A DNA stretch of 64,000 nt from Sphingomonas sp. URHD0057 (GCF_000620665.1 NZ_JIAU01000005.1:62001-126000), one strand, 5' to 3'; positions 28,540-37,862 are shown, numbered from the stretch's first letter. Notes: generated by a model from the sequence alone, not told the origin. Translations and numbers: made by a program.

Positions 28540-31239
28540 ATGTTCGGTCGCGGCCAATGGCTGCGCAGGGCTTCGCTGCTGCTCGCGCTATGTGCCGGGG
28601 CCGTCGGGGCCTCCGCGCCCGCACCCACGCCCAGCGCCGTCGGATGGGCCGCCGACCCGGACGACCAGTTCCTTCTTGACGTCAACATCCGCCAGCTGAA
28701 GCTCGGCGACGGCGTCCGCGCCTACAATGCGCCCGACGGCACCTGTGTCGTCTTAGGCGACTTTTTGACGACGCTCGACGTGCCGATGAAGATCGATCTG
28801 GCCGGGAAGAAGGCGAGCGGCTGGGCATTCACCGAGAAGAACCGGATTTCGATCGACTATGCGGCGATGACCGCGGCGTATGGCGGCAAGAGCGAAGCGA
28901 TCGCCCCCGGGACCATCCGCGAAACGCCCGACGGCTGGTGCGTCCAGACCAGCGCTCTCGCCCGCTGGTTCGGAATCGGCGTAAAGCCGGTCACCGCCGG
29001 TTCGGTGCTGGTGCTTCAATCGGAGGCCAAGCTTCCGGTCGAGCTGGCGATCGAGCGGCAACGGCGCGCGCAGCACATCCGCCCGGCCAGCTTCGACCTC
29101 AAGAGCCTGCCCCAGGTCCGCGTTCCCTATCGCATGTGGCGCACCCCGGCGCTCGACTTCGTCGTCAGCGCCGGCGTCACCTACCGCGCAAGCGACGGCG
29201 TCCGGGTCGATCGCCAGAGCTCGATCTATGCCGCGGGAGAGCTCGCGCGCTTGTCGTACAATGCGCAAATCACGACCAACGTTAAGGGCAAGCCGCGGAC
29301 ATTGCGCTTCAGCGCCTACCGCTCCGATCCCGACGGCACTCTGCTGGGGCCCGTGAAGGCAACGCACTTCGGCTTCGGCGATGTCGAGGGGTTCGACAGC
29401 GGCCTCACCGGCACGGTTGCCAGCGGGCGCGGCGCGGTGATCACCAATCGGCCGCTGACGGTCCGCGCCGCGTTCGACCGCACTCGTTTCGAAGGCGACC
29501 TGCCGTCGGGCTGGGAGGCGGAGATCTACCGCAACGGCGAGCTGCTGGGCTTCGCCAAGCCGAGTGCCGGTCAGCGCTATGTCTTTGACGATGTTCAACT
29601 TCTGTACGGTGAGAACCGGGTTCAAATCATCCTCTATGGCCCCCAGGGACAGGTCCGCACGCGCGACGAGCTGATCGATATCGGCAAGGACAATGTGCCG
29701 GCCGGCAAGACCTGGTATTGGGCCGGCTTCAACCAGCCCGGCCGCGATGTTCTGACGATCGAGAAGCCGCCCGACGGGATCGTCCTGCCCACAGCGCAGG
29801 CGACGGCATCCGTGGAGCATGGCATCACCGACCGGACGTCGGTCGGTGCGCTCGCGCGCATGATGCTCATCGACGACCAGCGGCTGACCTTCATCGAGGC
29901 CAATGTCCGCCATTCGATCGGCGCCGCGCTGATCGAGGTCGGCGCTGCGCGCGAATCGAACGGCGGCACGGCTGCCCATGCCCAGCTGCTGGGCCGGGTG
30001 GGCCCGGTCAACGTCAGCGCCGAGGCGCTTCTTGCAAACGATTTTCATTTGCAGGGAGGGCGCCTAGGGAATCTTCGCGATTTCCGCGTGACCGCTGATC
30101 TTCCGGTGAAGCTGGGCAAGATCATCGTGCCCGCGCATGCCGACGTCCATTACACCGACCGGCGCGACGGGACGAAGCAGCTCGACGCGGCGGCGCGGCT
30201 GGCGGCCAATCTCAACCGCTTCAACCTCGCCACCGATCTCACCTATCGGCGCCAGTATCTTGCGTCCGGCCCGGCGCGGCCCGGCGAAGTCAATCTCGGA
30301 GTGATCGGCACCGGCCGGTTCCGAAACGTGCGGTTGCGCGCAGCCGCCGATTTCGACGTCGCGCCACGGGGGAAGTTCCGCACCGCGGAGGTCTCGGCCT
30401 ATTGGAGCGCGTCCGAAAATGTCGATTGGGAAGGTGGGCTGACCTACGATTCCACCATTCATCAGGCGCGCGCCCGGATCAGCCATATTCGCCGCCTCGA
30501 CACGATGGCAATCGCACTGACGGGCGAGGCGGCGACCGATGGCTCGGTCGCGTTCGGCGTCAACCTCAACTTCTCGCTCGACCCGCGCCGCGGACTCAAC
30601 CTGTCGCGGCTGCCGCTGGCCCAGGCCGGCGCGGTCCGCGCCACCGTCTATCGCGACCTCAATGACAACGGTTTGCGCGATCCGTCGGAACCGCTGGAGA
30701 AAGGCGCGTTGGTCACCACCGGCACGACCCAGATCGCCCGTCCGACCGACGCCCGGGGATCGGTCATTGTCGGCGGCCTCAATCCCTATCAGCCGATCGC
30801 CGTCGGCATCGACCAGACCAGCCTCGCCGACCCGATGCTGGTGCCGAAGGAGGCGCTCCAGGTGATCATGCCCCGCCCGGGCGTCCCGGCAGAGGTTCAG
30901 ATCGGTCTGGTCGGCGGCGGCGACGTCGAGGGCGCGGTGGTCAAAGGTGGCGGGCTCGGGTTCGAAGGCCTCGGCCTCGAGCTGGTCGACGTGTCGGGCA
31001 AGGTCGTTGCCACCACGCAAAGCGATTTCGACGGCTCCTTCCTGTTCGAGCGCGTCGCCTACGGTTCCTATACGATCCGCGTCGCGCAATCGTCGGCGAC
31101 GTCGGCAAAGATCGTCGCTGACCTCGGCGTTACGCTTCAGGTGAGCGCCGAAAAGGCGATCGTGCGGCTTGGCGCGATCCAGGTCCGGCCCGCGCCGGTG
31201 ATTGCCTCGGTCGGCGGGACCATACCCGGCACACCGTAA
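28540..31239 (+). CDS. Usher-like outer-membrane protein of a non-classical chaperone-usher system
   Basis: 899 residues with an N-terminal export signal. The N-terminal domain (DDQFLLDVNIRQLKLGDGVR, two Cys at CVV and WCVQ) is followed by a long barrel region with usher-like repeats such as YRNGELLGFAKPSAGQRYVF and LLYGENRVQIILYGPQGQVR. After residue 690 come ATVYRDLNDNGLRDPSEP, an SdrD-B-like segment, and FEGLGLELVDVSGKVVATTQ, a carboxypeptidase-regulatory-like beta domain. It would form the outer-membrane pore that assembles DUF4402 subunits. It is clearly not a textbook FimD/PapC, and its usher role rests on context and these repeats. Confidence 0.72.
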   Translation: MFGRGQWLRRASLLLALCAGAVGASAPAPTPSAVGWAADPDDQFLLDVNIRQLKLGDGVRAYNAPDGTCVVLGDFLTTLDVPMKIDLAGKKASGWAFTEKNRISIDYAAMTAAYGGKSEAIAPGTIRETPDGWCVQTSALARWFGIGVKPVTAGSVLVLQSEAKLPVELAIERQRRAQHIRPASFDLKSLPQVRVPYRMWRTPALDFVVSAGVTYRASDGVRVDRQSSIYAAGELARLSYNAQITTNVKGKPRTLRFSAYRSDPDGTLLGPVKATHFGFGDVEGFDSGLTGTVASGRGAVITNRPLTVRAAFDRTRFEGDLPSGWEAEIYRNGELLGFAKPSAGQRYVFDDVQLLYGENRVQIILYGPQGQVRTRDELIDIGKDNVPAGKTWYWAGFNQPGRDVLTIEKPPDGIVLPTAQATASVEHGITDRTSVGALARMMLIDDQRLTFIEANVRHSIGAALIEVGAARESNGGTAAHAQLLGRVGPVNVSAEALLANDFHLQGGRLGNLRDFRVTADLPVKLGKIIVPAHADVHYTDRRDGTKQLDAAARLAANLNRFNLATDLTYRRQYLASGPARPGEVNLGVIGTGRFRNVRLRAAADFDVAPRGKFRTAEVSAYWSASENVDWEGGLTYDSTIHQARARISHIRRLDTMAIALTGEAATDGSVAFGVNLNFSLDPRRGLNLSRLPLAQAGAVRATVYRDLNDNGLRDPSEPLEKGALVTTGTTQIARPTDARGSVIVGGLNPYQPIAVGIDQTSLADPMLVPKEALQVIMPRPGVPAEVQIGLVGGGDVEGAVVKGGGLGFEGLGLELVDVSGKVVATTQSDFDGSFLFERVAYGSYTIRVAQSSATSAKIVADLGVTLQVSAEKAIVRLGAIQVRPAPVIASVGGTIPGTP

Positions 31240-31269
31240 AGCTCGATTGGCGAAGGTTTTTCGGATCAT

Positions 31270-31356
31270 TGGTGCGGTCGAGAAGACTCGAACTTCCACG
31301 GCCTTTCGGCCACAGCGACCTCAACGCTGCGCGTCTACCAGTTCCGCCACGACCGC
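31270..31356 (-). tRNA. tRNA-Leu (anticodon GAG)
   Basis: On the minus strand the 87 bases fold as a class II tRNA: acceptor GCGGTCG / CGACCGC, D-arm around GCGGAACTGGTAGACGC, anticodon loop TTGAGGT (anticodon GAG, codons CUC/CUU), a long variable arm with stem GGCC-GAAA-GGCC, T-loop TTCGAGTC, and encoded CCA. It is isolated between the usher gene and a small exported-protein gene. Confidence 0.96.
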
Positions 31357-31528
31357 ACGTCATGAGATGAGCGGGCAGGCCGACGGCCGCCGCTACTGGC
31401 AAGGCGCGGCCCCTAGCAAAGCACCCGAGGGCGCGCAATGCCGCCTTGCCCGAGCCCAATCGTGCCATCGCGGGACTCGGCATTAAGACTTTGTTTACCA
31501 CGCCGCCTGTGGCGCGTTACGACGTCTT

Positions 31529-31747
31529 ATGGTGCTCCTCGCCGCCGCCGCTGTTCTCTCGCAGGCCGAGCTGCCCCGCGCCCCGACGGCAGCGAGCGCG
31601 CAGGCGCGCGCGATCGTTCGCGTCATCTCCGGCGTTCGCCTGCGCTTCGACCAGCGAGTGAATGAGAGCGCGCCGCAACTCCGTGATACGATGGTCCGCA
31701 CTCAGGGCGCGCGACTCCAGCCGGCGAAGCTCATCGAATTCGAGTAG
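31529..31747 (+). CDS. Small exported hypothetical protein
   Basis: 72 residues. It begins MVLLAAAAVLSQAELPRAP, a short signal-like N-terminus, and continues with ARAIVRVISGVRLRF and a C-terminus PAKLIEFE. The codon composition and the polar mature region look like a real gene rather than a shadow, and it occupies the gap between the tRNA and the convergent zinc-ribbon gene. I do not know a function. The stop lies two bases before the end of the neighbour. Confidence 0.55.
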   Translation: MVLLAAAAVLSQAELPRAPTAASAQARAIVRVISGVRLRFDQRVNESAPQLRDTMVRTQGARLQPAKLIEFE

Positions 31748-31749
31748 GT

Positions 31750-32607
31750 TCAGGCCCGCGGCGAGCCGAGGCTGATGGTCAGCTCGTCGCCGCCGGGCGG
31801 CACATTGACCTCGGCGCTGTTGAAGCTTGCGCTTCCGCCGGCGGGCAGCGTTCGAGCGGGCGGCGCGATCGTCCAGCTGTAGACGACCTTGCCCGCCTTG
31901 CTCCGGAGCTGCGCCTGGATCGCCGGCACATCCTGCTCCTTCGAGGTGGGGTTGATCACCCGACCGGTCACGGTCAGCAATTCGTTGCCGCTTTCGAGCT
32001 GCTGACGGTCCATGTGGGTCGTCACCAGCGCCAGTGGGCTGACGCCGGCGGCGCCAAGGCCGACGCGCGCCTTCCATTCAGGAGGAGCAAGGAACCAAAA
32101 AGCCGCGGCGAGCGCGGCGATAACCAGCGCGATGAGTAGGATCGTCAGCAGCGGCCGGCGCCGCCGCGGCTCGGTCTCGTCCGCAGCAGCGAACGGGCTG
32201 AAGCTGTCGTCGGCGGCCTCGGCCTCGGGTGGAGTGTCCCAACCGGCGGGCGCAGCCGACTGCTCGGCAATTTGGCCGGGGAGTTCCGCGTCAGACAGCT
32301 CAACCGGAAGGTCGGATTCGGCCGGTGCCGATTCGGCGTCCGCTTCCCCAAGGACGGATTCCTCGTACGCGCGCTGCTCGGCTTCCGGGCCGCTCCGCGG
32401 CTCGATCAGCGTCGCTTCGGCAAGGCTCTCCTCGTCGGAATCCACGGGTGCCGCACCGTCGTCGATCGGCGTATCGAGCTCGAGGTCCTCGGGATCCTGG
32501 TGCCAGCTATGCTTGCAGGCGGCGCAGCGAACCTGGCGTCCTCCGGGAGGAATTGCGCCGTCCTTTACGACATATTGGGTGCCGCAGCTCGGGCAGGTCA
32601 GGATCAT
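31750..32607 (-). CDS. Zinc-ribbon (MJ0042-type) membrane protein
   Basis: 285 residues starting MILTCPSCGTQYVVKDGAIP. The CPSCG...CAACKHSW zinc ribbon is the MJ0042 type. It is followed by about 110 acidic residues, one membrane helix (RRPLLTILLIALVIAALAAAFWFL), and a C-terminal domain (NELLTVTGRVINPTSKEQDVP...) that resembles the DUF3426-like beta domain. Such proteins are common next to ftsEX in alphaproteobacteria. The role is unknown. It is divergent from ftsE, sharing a promoter region of about 110 bases. Confidence 0.82.
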   Translation of the reverse strand: MILTCPSCGTQYVVKDGAIPPGGRQVRCAACKHSWHQDPEDLELDTPIDDGAAPVDSDEESLAEATLIEPRSGPEAEQRAYEESVLGEADAESAPAESDLPVELSDAELPGQIAEQSAAPAGWDTPPEAEAADDSFSPFAAADETEPRRRRPLLTILLIALVIAALAAAFWFLAPPEWKARVGLGAAGVSPLALVTTHMDRQQLESGNELLTVTGRVINPTSKEQDVPAIQAQLRSKAGKVVYSWTIAPPARTLPAGGSASFNSAEVNVPPGGDELTISLGSPRA

Positions 32608-32715
32608 GTTTGCGTAAAAGCCCTCTTCCGGGACGGTTTTCACAGGGTAAACAGGAATGTGACAGCCTTGGCAAGGCGAGCCGCGGGGGCTCGGCGTCGA
32701 GGGAGGGCAGAGAAG

Positions 32716-33435
32716 CTGGAATCGATCGCGGAATTCGACAGCGTCGGCCTGCGCTACGGCACGGGCGCCGAAGTGCTGCGCGATCTCGACTTCCGCCTCG
32801 CGAACGGCGGCTTCTATTTCCTGACCGGCCCATCGGGCGCGGGAAAGACGTCGCTGCTGAAGCTGCTTTATCTCGCGCAACGGCCGACGCGAGGCCGCAT
32901 CCGGCTGTTCGGCGAGGAATTGACCGAAGCGCCCCGCGACGCTTTGCCCGCCTTCCGCCGCCGGATCGGCGTGGTCTTTCAGGATTTCCGCCTGATCCGC
33001 CATTTGTCCGCGTTCGACAATGTTGCGTTGCCGCTGCGCATCGCGGGGTCGAGCGAGGAGCAAGTCGAAGGGCCGGTGCGCGAAATGCTCGCGTGGGTCG
33101 GGCTCGGCGATCGCGCCAGCGCGCCGCCGCCGACCCTCTCGGGCGGGGAACAGCAGCGCGTCGCCATCGCCCGCGCGGTCATCAACCGTCCCGATTTGCT
33201 CGTGGCCGATGAGCCGACCGGCAACGTCGATGCCGAAATGGCGCACCGCTTGCTGCACCTGTTCACCGCCTTGAACCGGCTCGGCACGACGATCGTCGTG
33301 GCGACCCACGATGTCGGCCTGATCAGCGCGACGCCGGGGGCGCAGATGATCCGACTCGAGGGCGGCTCGGTCGTCGACCCGACGGGCAGCCTTCGCAATC
33401 CGCCGGCAACTCCGGCTGCCGAGCGGCGGCCATGA
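32716..33435 (+). CDS. ftsE: Cell division ATP-binding protein FtsE
   Basis: About 239 residues. ABC ATPase motifs are Walker A GPSGAGKTS near residue 38, the Q-loop VVFQDFRLI, the signature LSGGEQQRVAIARA, Walker B DLLVADEPTGNVD and the H-loop ATHDVG. With FtsX it couples divisome assembly to peptidoglycan hydrolase activation. The start is uncertain: a CTG at 32716 sits nine bases after GGGAGG and fits the family N-terminus, and a GTG at 32659 would add 19 basic residues. The stop overlaps the ftsX start. Confidence 0.93.
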   Translation: MESIAEFDSVGLRYGTGAEVLRDLDFRLANGGFYFLTGPSGAGKTSLLKLLYLAQRPTRGRIRLFGEELTEAPRDALPAFRRRIGVVFQDFRLIRHLSAFDNVALPLRIAGSSEEQVEGPVREMLAWVGLGDRASAPPPTLSGGEQQRVAIARAVINRPDLLVADEPTGNVDAEMAHRLLHLFTALNRLGTTIVVATHDVGLISATPGAQMIRLEGGSVVDPTGSLRNPPATPAAERRP

Positions 33436-34304
33436 TGGCCCGCTGGGCGTTCGCGACGGCCGCCGAGCGCCGGCTGCTTGGCAGCGCGCGCTTTCGCGGG
33501 CCGACGCCGTGGGTGATCGCGATCATGAGCTTCTCGATCATGATCATCGCGGCGAGCGGCCTCGCTTTGGCCAACACCGCCGGCTTGCTCAGCAGCGCCA
33601 TAGAGACGCGCTATTCGGTGGAGGTTCCCGCGGGCGGGCGCGATCTCGGCGCCGTGCTTGGGGCGGTGAGGTCGGCTCCCGGGGTGACCTCCGCCGACGC
33701 CGTATCCGAAGCCGCGATGCGCCGCACGCTCGAGCGCTGGCTGGGCCCGGAGGCCGCCAATGACCAGCTCCCGGTGCCGGCGCTCATCAACTTCGACGTC
33801 CGTCCGAGCACCGATCTCAACCGCATCCGGCAGCTCGTGAGCAAGGTGGCCCCGGATGCAAGGATCGCGGCCCACGAGGAGACGGTGCGCCCGTTGCTGA
33901 ACTCACTCCGGCTTCTTCAGTGGGTCGCGCTCGGCCTCGTGCTGCTGCTCAGCGGCGCTGCCGCCGCAGCGGTCGTGCTCGCCGCTCGCGGTGCGCTCGA
34001 CACCAACCGCTCGACGATCGAGATCATGCACGGTGTGGGCGCGACCGACGTCCAGGTCGCCCGCTTGTTTCAGCGCAAGATCGCAATCGATGCCCTCACC
34101 GGCAGCCTCGTCGGAGCCGCCGCGGCGACGGTCGTTCTCGTCCTGCTGGCGACGGGAGCCGCGTTTGCCGGGCAACTCACCGGCGGTGCGACGCTGGGCG
34201 CAAAGGATTTCGTTATCCTGGCCCTGCTTCCGCTCGCGCTGACGGCGTTGGCGACCTGGGTTGCCCGGGCGGCGGTGCTCGCGGCACTGCGCGAGGCGCT
34301 ATGA
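33432..34304 (+). CDS. ftsX: Cell division protein FtsX
   Basis: 290 residues. One N-terminal helix (VIAIMSFSIMIIAASGLALA) precedes a periplasmic domain of about 110 residues, followed by three helices, the pattern of FtsX. The segment NRSTIEIMHGVGATDVQVARLFQRK is the conserved cytoplasmic coupling loop that contacts FtsE. It sits in the inner membrane. It overlaps ftsE by four bases and the YdcF gene by four. Confidence 0.92.
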   Translation: MMARWAFATAAERRLLGSARFRGPTPWVIAIMSFSIMIIAASGLALANTAGLLSSAIETRYSVEVPAGGRDLGAVLGAVRSAPGVTSADAVSEAAMRRTLERWLGPEAANDQLPVPALINFDVRPSTDLNRIRQLVSKVAPDARIAAHEETVRPLLNSLRLLQWVALGLVLLLSGAAAAAVVLAARGALDTNRSTIEIMHGVGATDVQVARLFQRKIAIDALTGSLVGAAAATVVLVLLATGAAFAGQLTGGATLGAKDFVILALLPLALTALATWVARAAVLAALREAL

Positions 34305-34837
34305 TCAGCCGGGCCGTCGCACTGCTGCTATTGATCTACGCGGTCGGGTTCGTGTTGTTCGCGGTCACGCTCGGCAAGGCAGCAGCCGCCGACTCCCCAT
34401 CGACCGACGCCGCGATTGTGCTGACCGGCGGCCCCGGCCGCATCGAACATTCAATCGATGTGCTGCGTGACCATAAGGCAAAGCGTGTGCTGGTGGCGGG
34501 AGCGGACCCATCCGTGACCAAGGCCGACATCGCGCGCCGCATCAAGGGCAGCAACAAGCTCGTCAAATGCTGCGTCGATCTCGGCAGCGAATCGGTCGAC
34601 ACGCGGTCCAATGCCGAGGAAGCCGGACGCTGGCTCGCCAACCGGCATTTCTCGTCGGTGCGGCTGATCACCAGTGACTGGCACATGCGTCGCGCGCGCT
34701 ACGAATTCCACAAGGTCCTGGGCGACAAATATCGGATCGTGCCCGACGCAGTGCGGTCGGATCCGCGCTTTCTGACGCTGTTTGGCGAGTATAATAAGTA
34801 TGTGCTCAGGCGCCTCGCGGTCTGGGCCGACATCTGA
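34301..34837 (+). CDS. YdcF family (DUF218) membrane-anchored protein
   Basis: 178 residues from the ATG overlapping the ftsX stop. One N-terminal helix (AVALLLLIYAVGFVLFAVTL) precedes a DUF218 domain: DAAIVLTGGPGRIEHSIDVL, RVLVAGADPS, ESVDTRSNAEEAGRWL and VRLITSDWHMRRARYEF. Related proteins such as ElyC and SanA act in envelope integrity or lipid-carrier handling. Its position between ftsX and plsC fits an envelope role. The substrate is unknown. Confidence 0.88.
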   Translation: MISRAVALLLLIYAVGFVLFAVTLGKAAAADSPSTDAAIVLTGGPGRIEHSIDVLRDHKAKRVLVAGADPSVTKADIARRIKGSNKLVKCCVDLGSESVDTRSNAEEAGRWLANRHFSSVRLITSDWHMRRARYEFHKVLGDKYRIVPDAVRSDPRFLTLFGEYNKYVLRRLAVWADI

Positions 34838-35517
34838 TGGCATGGGCGCGGTCGCTGCTCTACGCGACGCTATTCTATCCGGCGACGGCACTGTGGGTGG
34901 TGAGCGGACTCGTTGCTAGCGTGTTCGGGCGGCGGCCGACCCTCGCGGTCGTGATGAGCTGGGTCGGAATGCACAATTGGCTGGCCCGCCACCTGCTTGG
35001 CATCCAGACCCGGGTCGAAGGCGCGATTCCCGCGGGGCCGCACCTGATCGCCGTCAAGCACGAGGCGATGTTCGAGACGCTGGAGATGGTGCGGCTGTCG
35101 AACGGGCCGGTAATCGTGATCAAGAAAGAGCTGGCCGACATTCCCTTTTTTGGGTGGATGACGCGACGCTACGGCATCATCGCGGTCGAGCGCTCGGCCG
35201 GCGCCAGGGCGCTGCGCAGGTTAGTCGAAGAAGCCAGGCAGGCGATTGCCTCGGGCCGCTCCGTGATCATCTATCCCGAGGGAACGCGGGTTCGGGCCGG
35301 CGCGACTCCGGAGCTCAAATCGGGTTTTGCCGCCCTCTATCGTGCGCTCGGCCTGCCCGTCGTGCCGGTCGCAGTGGACAGCGGCCGGCTATGGGGGCGC
35401 GGCCTCGTCCACCAGCCTGGCACCGTGACGTTCAAGATCGGCGAGACGATCCCGCCCGGCCTCAAGCGCGACGACATCGAGGCGCGGGTCCACCTGGCGA
35501 TCAACGCGCTGAACTAA
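34837..35517 (+). CDS. plsC: 1-acyl-sn-glycerol-3-phosphate acyltransferase
   Basis: 226 residues. The catalytic motif reads KHEAMFET, H-x4-E instead of the textbook H-x4-D, a substitution I recall in alphaproteobacterial PlsC proteins. Motif II lies in FFGWMTRRYGIIAVER, and motif III is IIYPEGTRVRAG. An N-terminal hydrophobic stretch anchors it to the inner membrane. It acylates lysophosphatidic acid to phosphatidic acid. The start overlaps the stop of the YdcF gene by one base. Confidence 0.92.
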   Translation: MAWARSLLYATLFYPATALWVVSGLVASVFGRRPTLAVVMSWVGMHNWLARHLLGIQTRVEGAIPAGPHLIAVKHEAMFETLEMVRLSNGPVIVIKKELADIPFFGWMTRRYGIIAVERSAGARALRRLVEEARQAIASGRSVIIYPEGTRVRAGATPELKSGFAALYRALGLPVVPVAVDSGRLWGRGLVHQPGTVTFKIGETIPPGLKRDDIEARVHLAINALN

Positions 35518-37862
35518 CTGCGGAGCCGCGCCCCGAGCTTTTCGGCAGCGGCGATGATGCGCCCCGAGATTTGGCCGATTTGCTCGTCTGTAAAACTCTT
35601 GTCGATCGGCTGGAGCGTGACCTCGATCGCCAGCGACAGCCCGTCCGCGCCGTCGAAGCGGTCGAACAGCCGAACGTCCGTGATCGCCGCCTTGTCGGTG
35701 CCGCGGATCGCGCGGACCAGGCTGTCGGCGGCGAGGTCGGGCGGAACGATGAAGGCGAAGTCCCTGGTGGTGGATTGCAAGGCTGGTGGTGCATACGCTG
35801 GCCGCGCCCGGTCGGTCGAGCGCGGCGCCGGGATCGCGTCGAGATAAATCTCTCCGGCCACTGCGCCGGCGGGCGCGTCGAGCTGCCTTTGCAGATTCGG
35901 GTGAAGCTCGCCGAAGCTGGCGACGATCGTCTTGGGTCCGAGCCCGAACCGGGCTGAGCGCCCGGGATGCCAGCTGGCGCCCGCATCGGGGAAAATCTGG
36001 AGATTTGCGACCGGAGCGCCGGCGGCTTCGAGCAGCTCCAGCACCGCGGCCTTGGCATCGAAAGGGTCAAAGCCTTGCGCCTTCCCGGACTGCCACGCCC
36101 GTGCCTGCTTGTGGCCGGCGAGCAGGAAGGTCAGCGTCGGCCGCTCGGCGTTGTCGAGATAGCGGCGCCCGATCTCGAACAGGCGAATCGACGGAGCGCC
36201 ACGGTCGGTGTTGCGGCGCGCTGCGGCGATCAGGCCCGGAAGCAGGGAGGGCCTCATCACCTTCATGTCCTCGCTGATCGGATTGGCGAGGCGCCACCAG
36301 CCGCCGCCGACAGCCTCGGCTTCGGCTTCGGAGATGAAGCTCCAGGTCACCGCTTCGTCGAGGCCGCGGGCGGCGGTGCGGCGGACGCGGCGTTCCATCA
36401 GTTGCGATCGCGTCGCCGTCGGCCTGGCCACGCCGGGCGCCCGCTCGAGCGGAGTTGAGGGCACCTCGTCGTAGCCGGTGATCCGCGCCACTTCCTCGAC
36501 CAGGTCCGCCGGGCCGTCGACGTCACGACGCCAGGTCGGGACCCCAACCTCGTCGCCATCAATCTCGAAACCGAGGCTGGAGAGGATCTCGCGCTGGCGT
36601 GCCTCGGGGACCGCGATCCCGCCGAGCGCCTCGGTGCGCGCGTAGTCGAAGGCGATGGTCCGGGGCTCGATCGGCGGCTGGCCTGCGCGCACGACGGCCG
36701 ACGGCCTTCCGCCGCAGATATCGAGGATAAGCCCGGTCAGGATCGCCAGTCCTTCGTCGAGGAAACCCGGATCGACTCCACGCTCGAAGCGGCTGCGCGC
36801 ATCGCTGGTGAGGCCGAGCGCCTGGCCCGTCCGGGCAATCCGCTCGGGCGTGAAATAGGCGACCTCGAGCATCACCTCGGTGGTCGTCTCGCTGACGCCC
36901 GAATCCTCGCCGCCCATGATGCCGCCGATGTCGTGGACCTGACGGTCGTCGGCGATCACCGTCATGAACGGCTGAAGCGAATATTCCTTCTCGTTCAGCG
37001 CCAGCACCTTTTCGCTGGCGCGGGCCGCGCGTGCGGTGAGGCCTCCGTTGAGCTTGGCGATGTCATAGGCATGCGCCGGGCGGCCGTGCTCGAGCATCAC
37101 ATAATTGGTGATGTCGACCAGCGCCGAGATCGGCCGTTGGCCCGCGGCCTTGAGCCGGCGCTGCATCCACTCGGGCGAGGCGCCATTGGCGAGACCAGTG
37201 ACTGCACGCCCAAAGAACGCGGGACAGCCGCCGGGATCGTCGATGCGCACCGGCACCGGACAATCGAACTCGCCCTCGATCTGCGGCACTGCGAGCGGCT
37301 TCAACGCCCCAATGTCCGCTGCCGCAAGATCGCGGGCGATGCCCCGCACGCCCATGCAGTCCTGGCGGTTGGGGGTGACGTTGACGTCGAACACCGGATC
37401 ATTGAGCGCGGCATAATCGCTGTAGCGCGTCCCGACCGGCGCATCCGCCGGAAGCTCGATGATGCCGCTATGGTCGTCGCCAAGCTCCAGCTCGCGCGCC
37501 GAGCACATCATACCGCGCGATTCGACGCCGCGGATCGCGGCGACCTTCAGCGTCATATCGGTGCCCGGGATGTAATCGCCGGGAGCGCCGAACACGCCGA
37601 CCAAGCCGGCGCGCGCATTGGCCGCGCCGCAGACAACCTGCACCGCGCCGTCTCCGGCATCGACGGTAAGAACCTGGAGCTTGTCCGCCTGCGGGTGTTT
37701 CTCCGCGGTCAGCACCCGCGCGATCTTGAACGGGGCGAGCGCCTCGGCGGGGTTGGCGAGGCTTTCGACCTCCAGTCCGATGGCGGTCAGCTTGTCGGCG
37801 ATCTCTTCGGCGGAAGCATTCGTGTCGAGATGCGCCTTGAGCCAGTCGAGCGAGAATTTCAT
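35514..37862 (-). CDS. pheT: Phenylalanyl-tRNA synthetase beta subunit
   Basis: 782 residues starting MKFSLDWLKAHLDTNASAEE, whose ATG overlaps the pheS stop. It has the EMAP/OB-fold tRNA-binding domain (FKIARVLTAEKHPQADKLQV), the B3/B4 editing domain, B5 with the RDVDGPADLVEEVARITGYD segment, and a C-terminal anticodon-binding domain. It forms the alpha2-beta2 enzyme with PheS. The open frame extends further upstream into pheS, but that part is not used. It converges on plsC with a four-base overlap. Confidence 0.97.
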   Translation of the reverse strand: MKFSLDWLKAHLDTNASAEEIADKLTAIGLEVESLANPAEALAPFKIARVLTAEKHPQADKLQVLTVDAGDGAVQVVCGAANARAGLVGVFGAPGDYIPGTDMTLKVAAIRGVESRGMMCSARELELGDDHSGIIELPADAPVGTRYSDYAALNDPVFDVNVTPNRQDCMGVRGIARDLAAADIGALKPLAVPQIEGEFDCPVPVRIDDPGGCPAFFGRAVTGLANGASPEWMQRRLKAAGQRPISALVDITNYVMLEHGRPAHAYDIAKLNGGLTARAARASEKVLALNEKEYSLQPFMTVIADDRQVHDIGGIMGGEDSGVSETTTEVMLEVAYFTPERIARTGQALGLTSDARSRFERGVDPGFLDEGLAILTGLILDICGGRPSAVVRAGQPPIEPRTIAFDYARTEALGGIAVPEARQREILSSLGFEIDGDEVGVPTWRRDVDGPADLVEEVARITGYDEVPSTPLERAPGVARPTATRSQLMERRVRRTAARGLDEAVTWSFISEAEAEAVGGGWWRLANPISEDMKVMRPSLLPGLIAAARRNTDRGAPSIRLFEIGRRYLDNAERPTLTFLLAGHKQARAWQSGKAQGFDPFDAKAAVLELLEAAGAPVANLQIFPDAGASWHPGRSARFGLGPKTIVASFGELHPNLQRQLDAPAGAVAGEIYLDAIPAPRSTDRARPAYAPPALQSTTRDFAFIVPPDLAADSLVRAIRGTDKAAITDVRLFDRFDGADGLSLAIEVTLQPIDKSFTDEQIGQISGRIIAAAEKLGARLRS

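Noticed and set aside
28753-31299. Two long minus-strand frames opposite the usher-like gene
   Set aside because: They have low-complexity, charged composition, no start context and no motifs. The plus-strand protein has a signal peptide and domain repeats.
35070-35100. PlsC motif H-x4-E read as a disabled catalytic site
   Set aside because: The rest of the motifs are intact, and I recall a Glu at this place in alphaproteobacterial PlsC proteins, so it is not evidence of an inactive enzyme.
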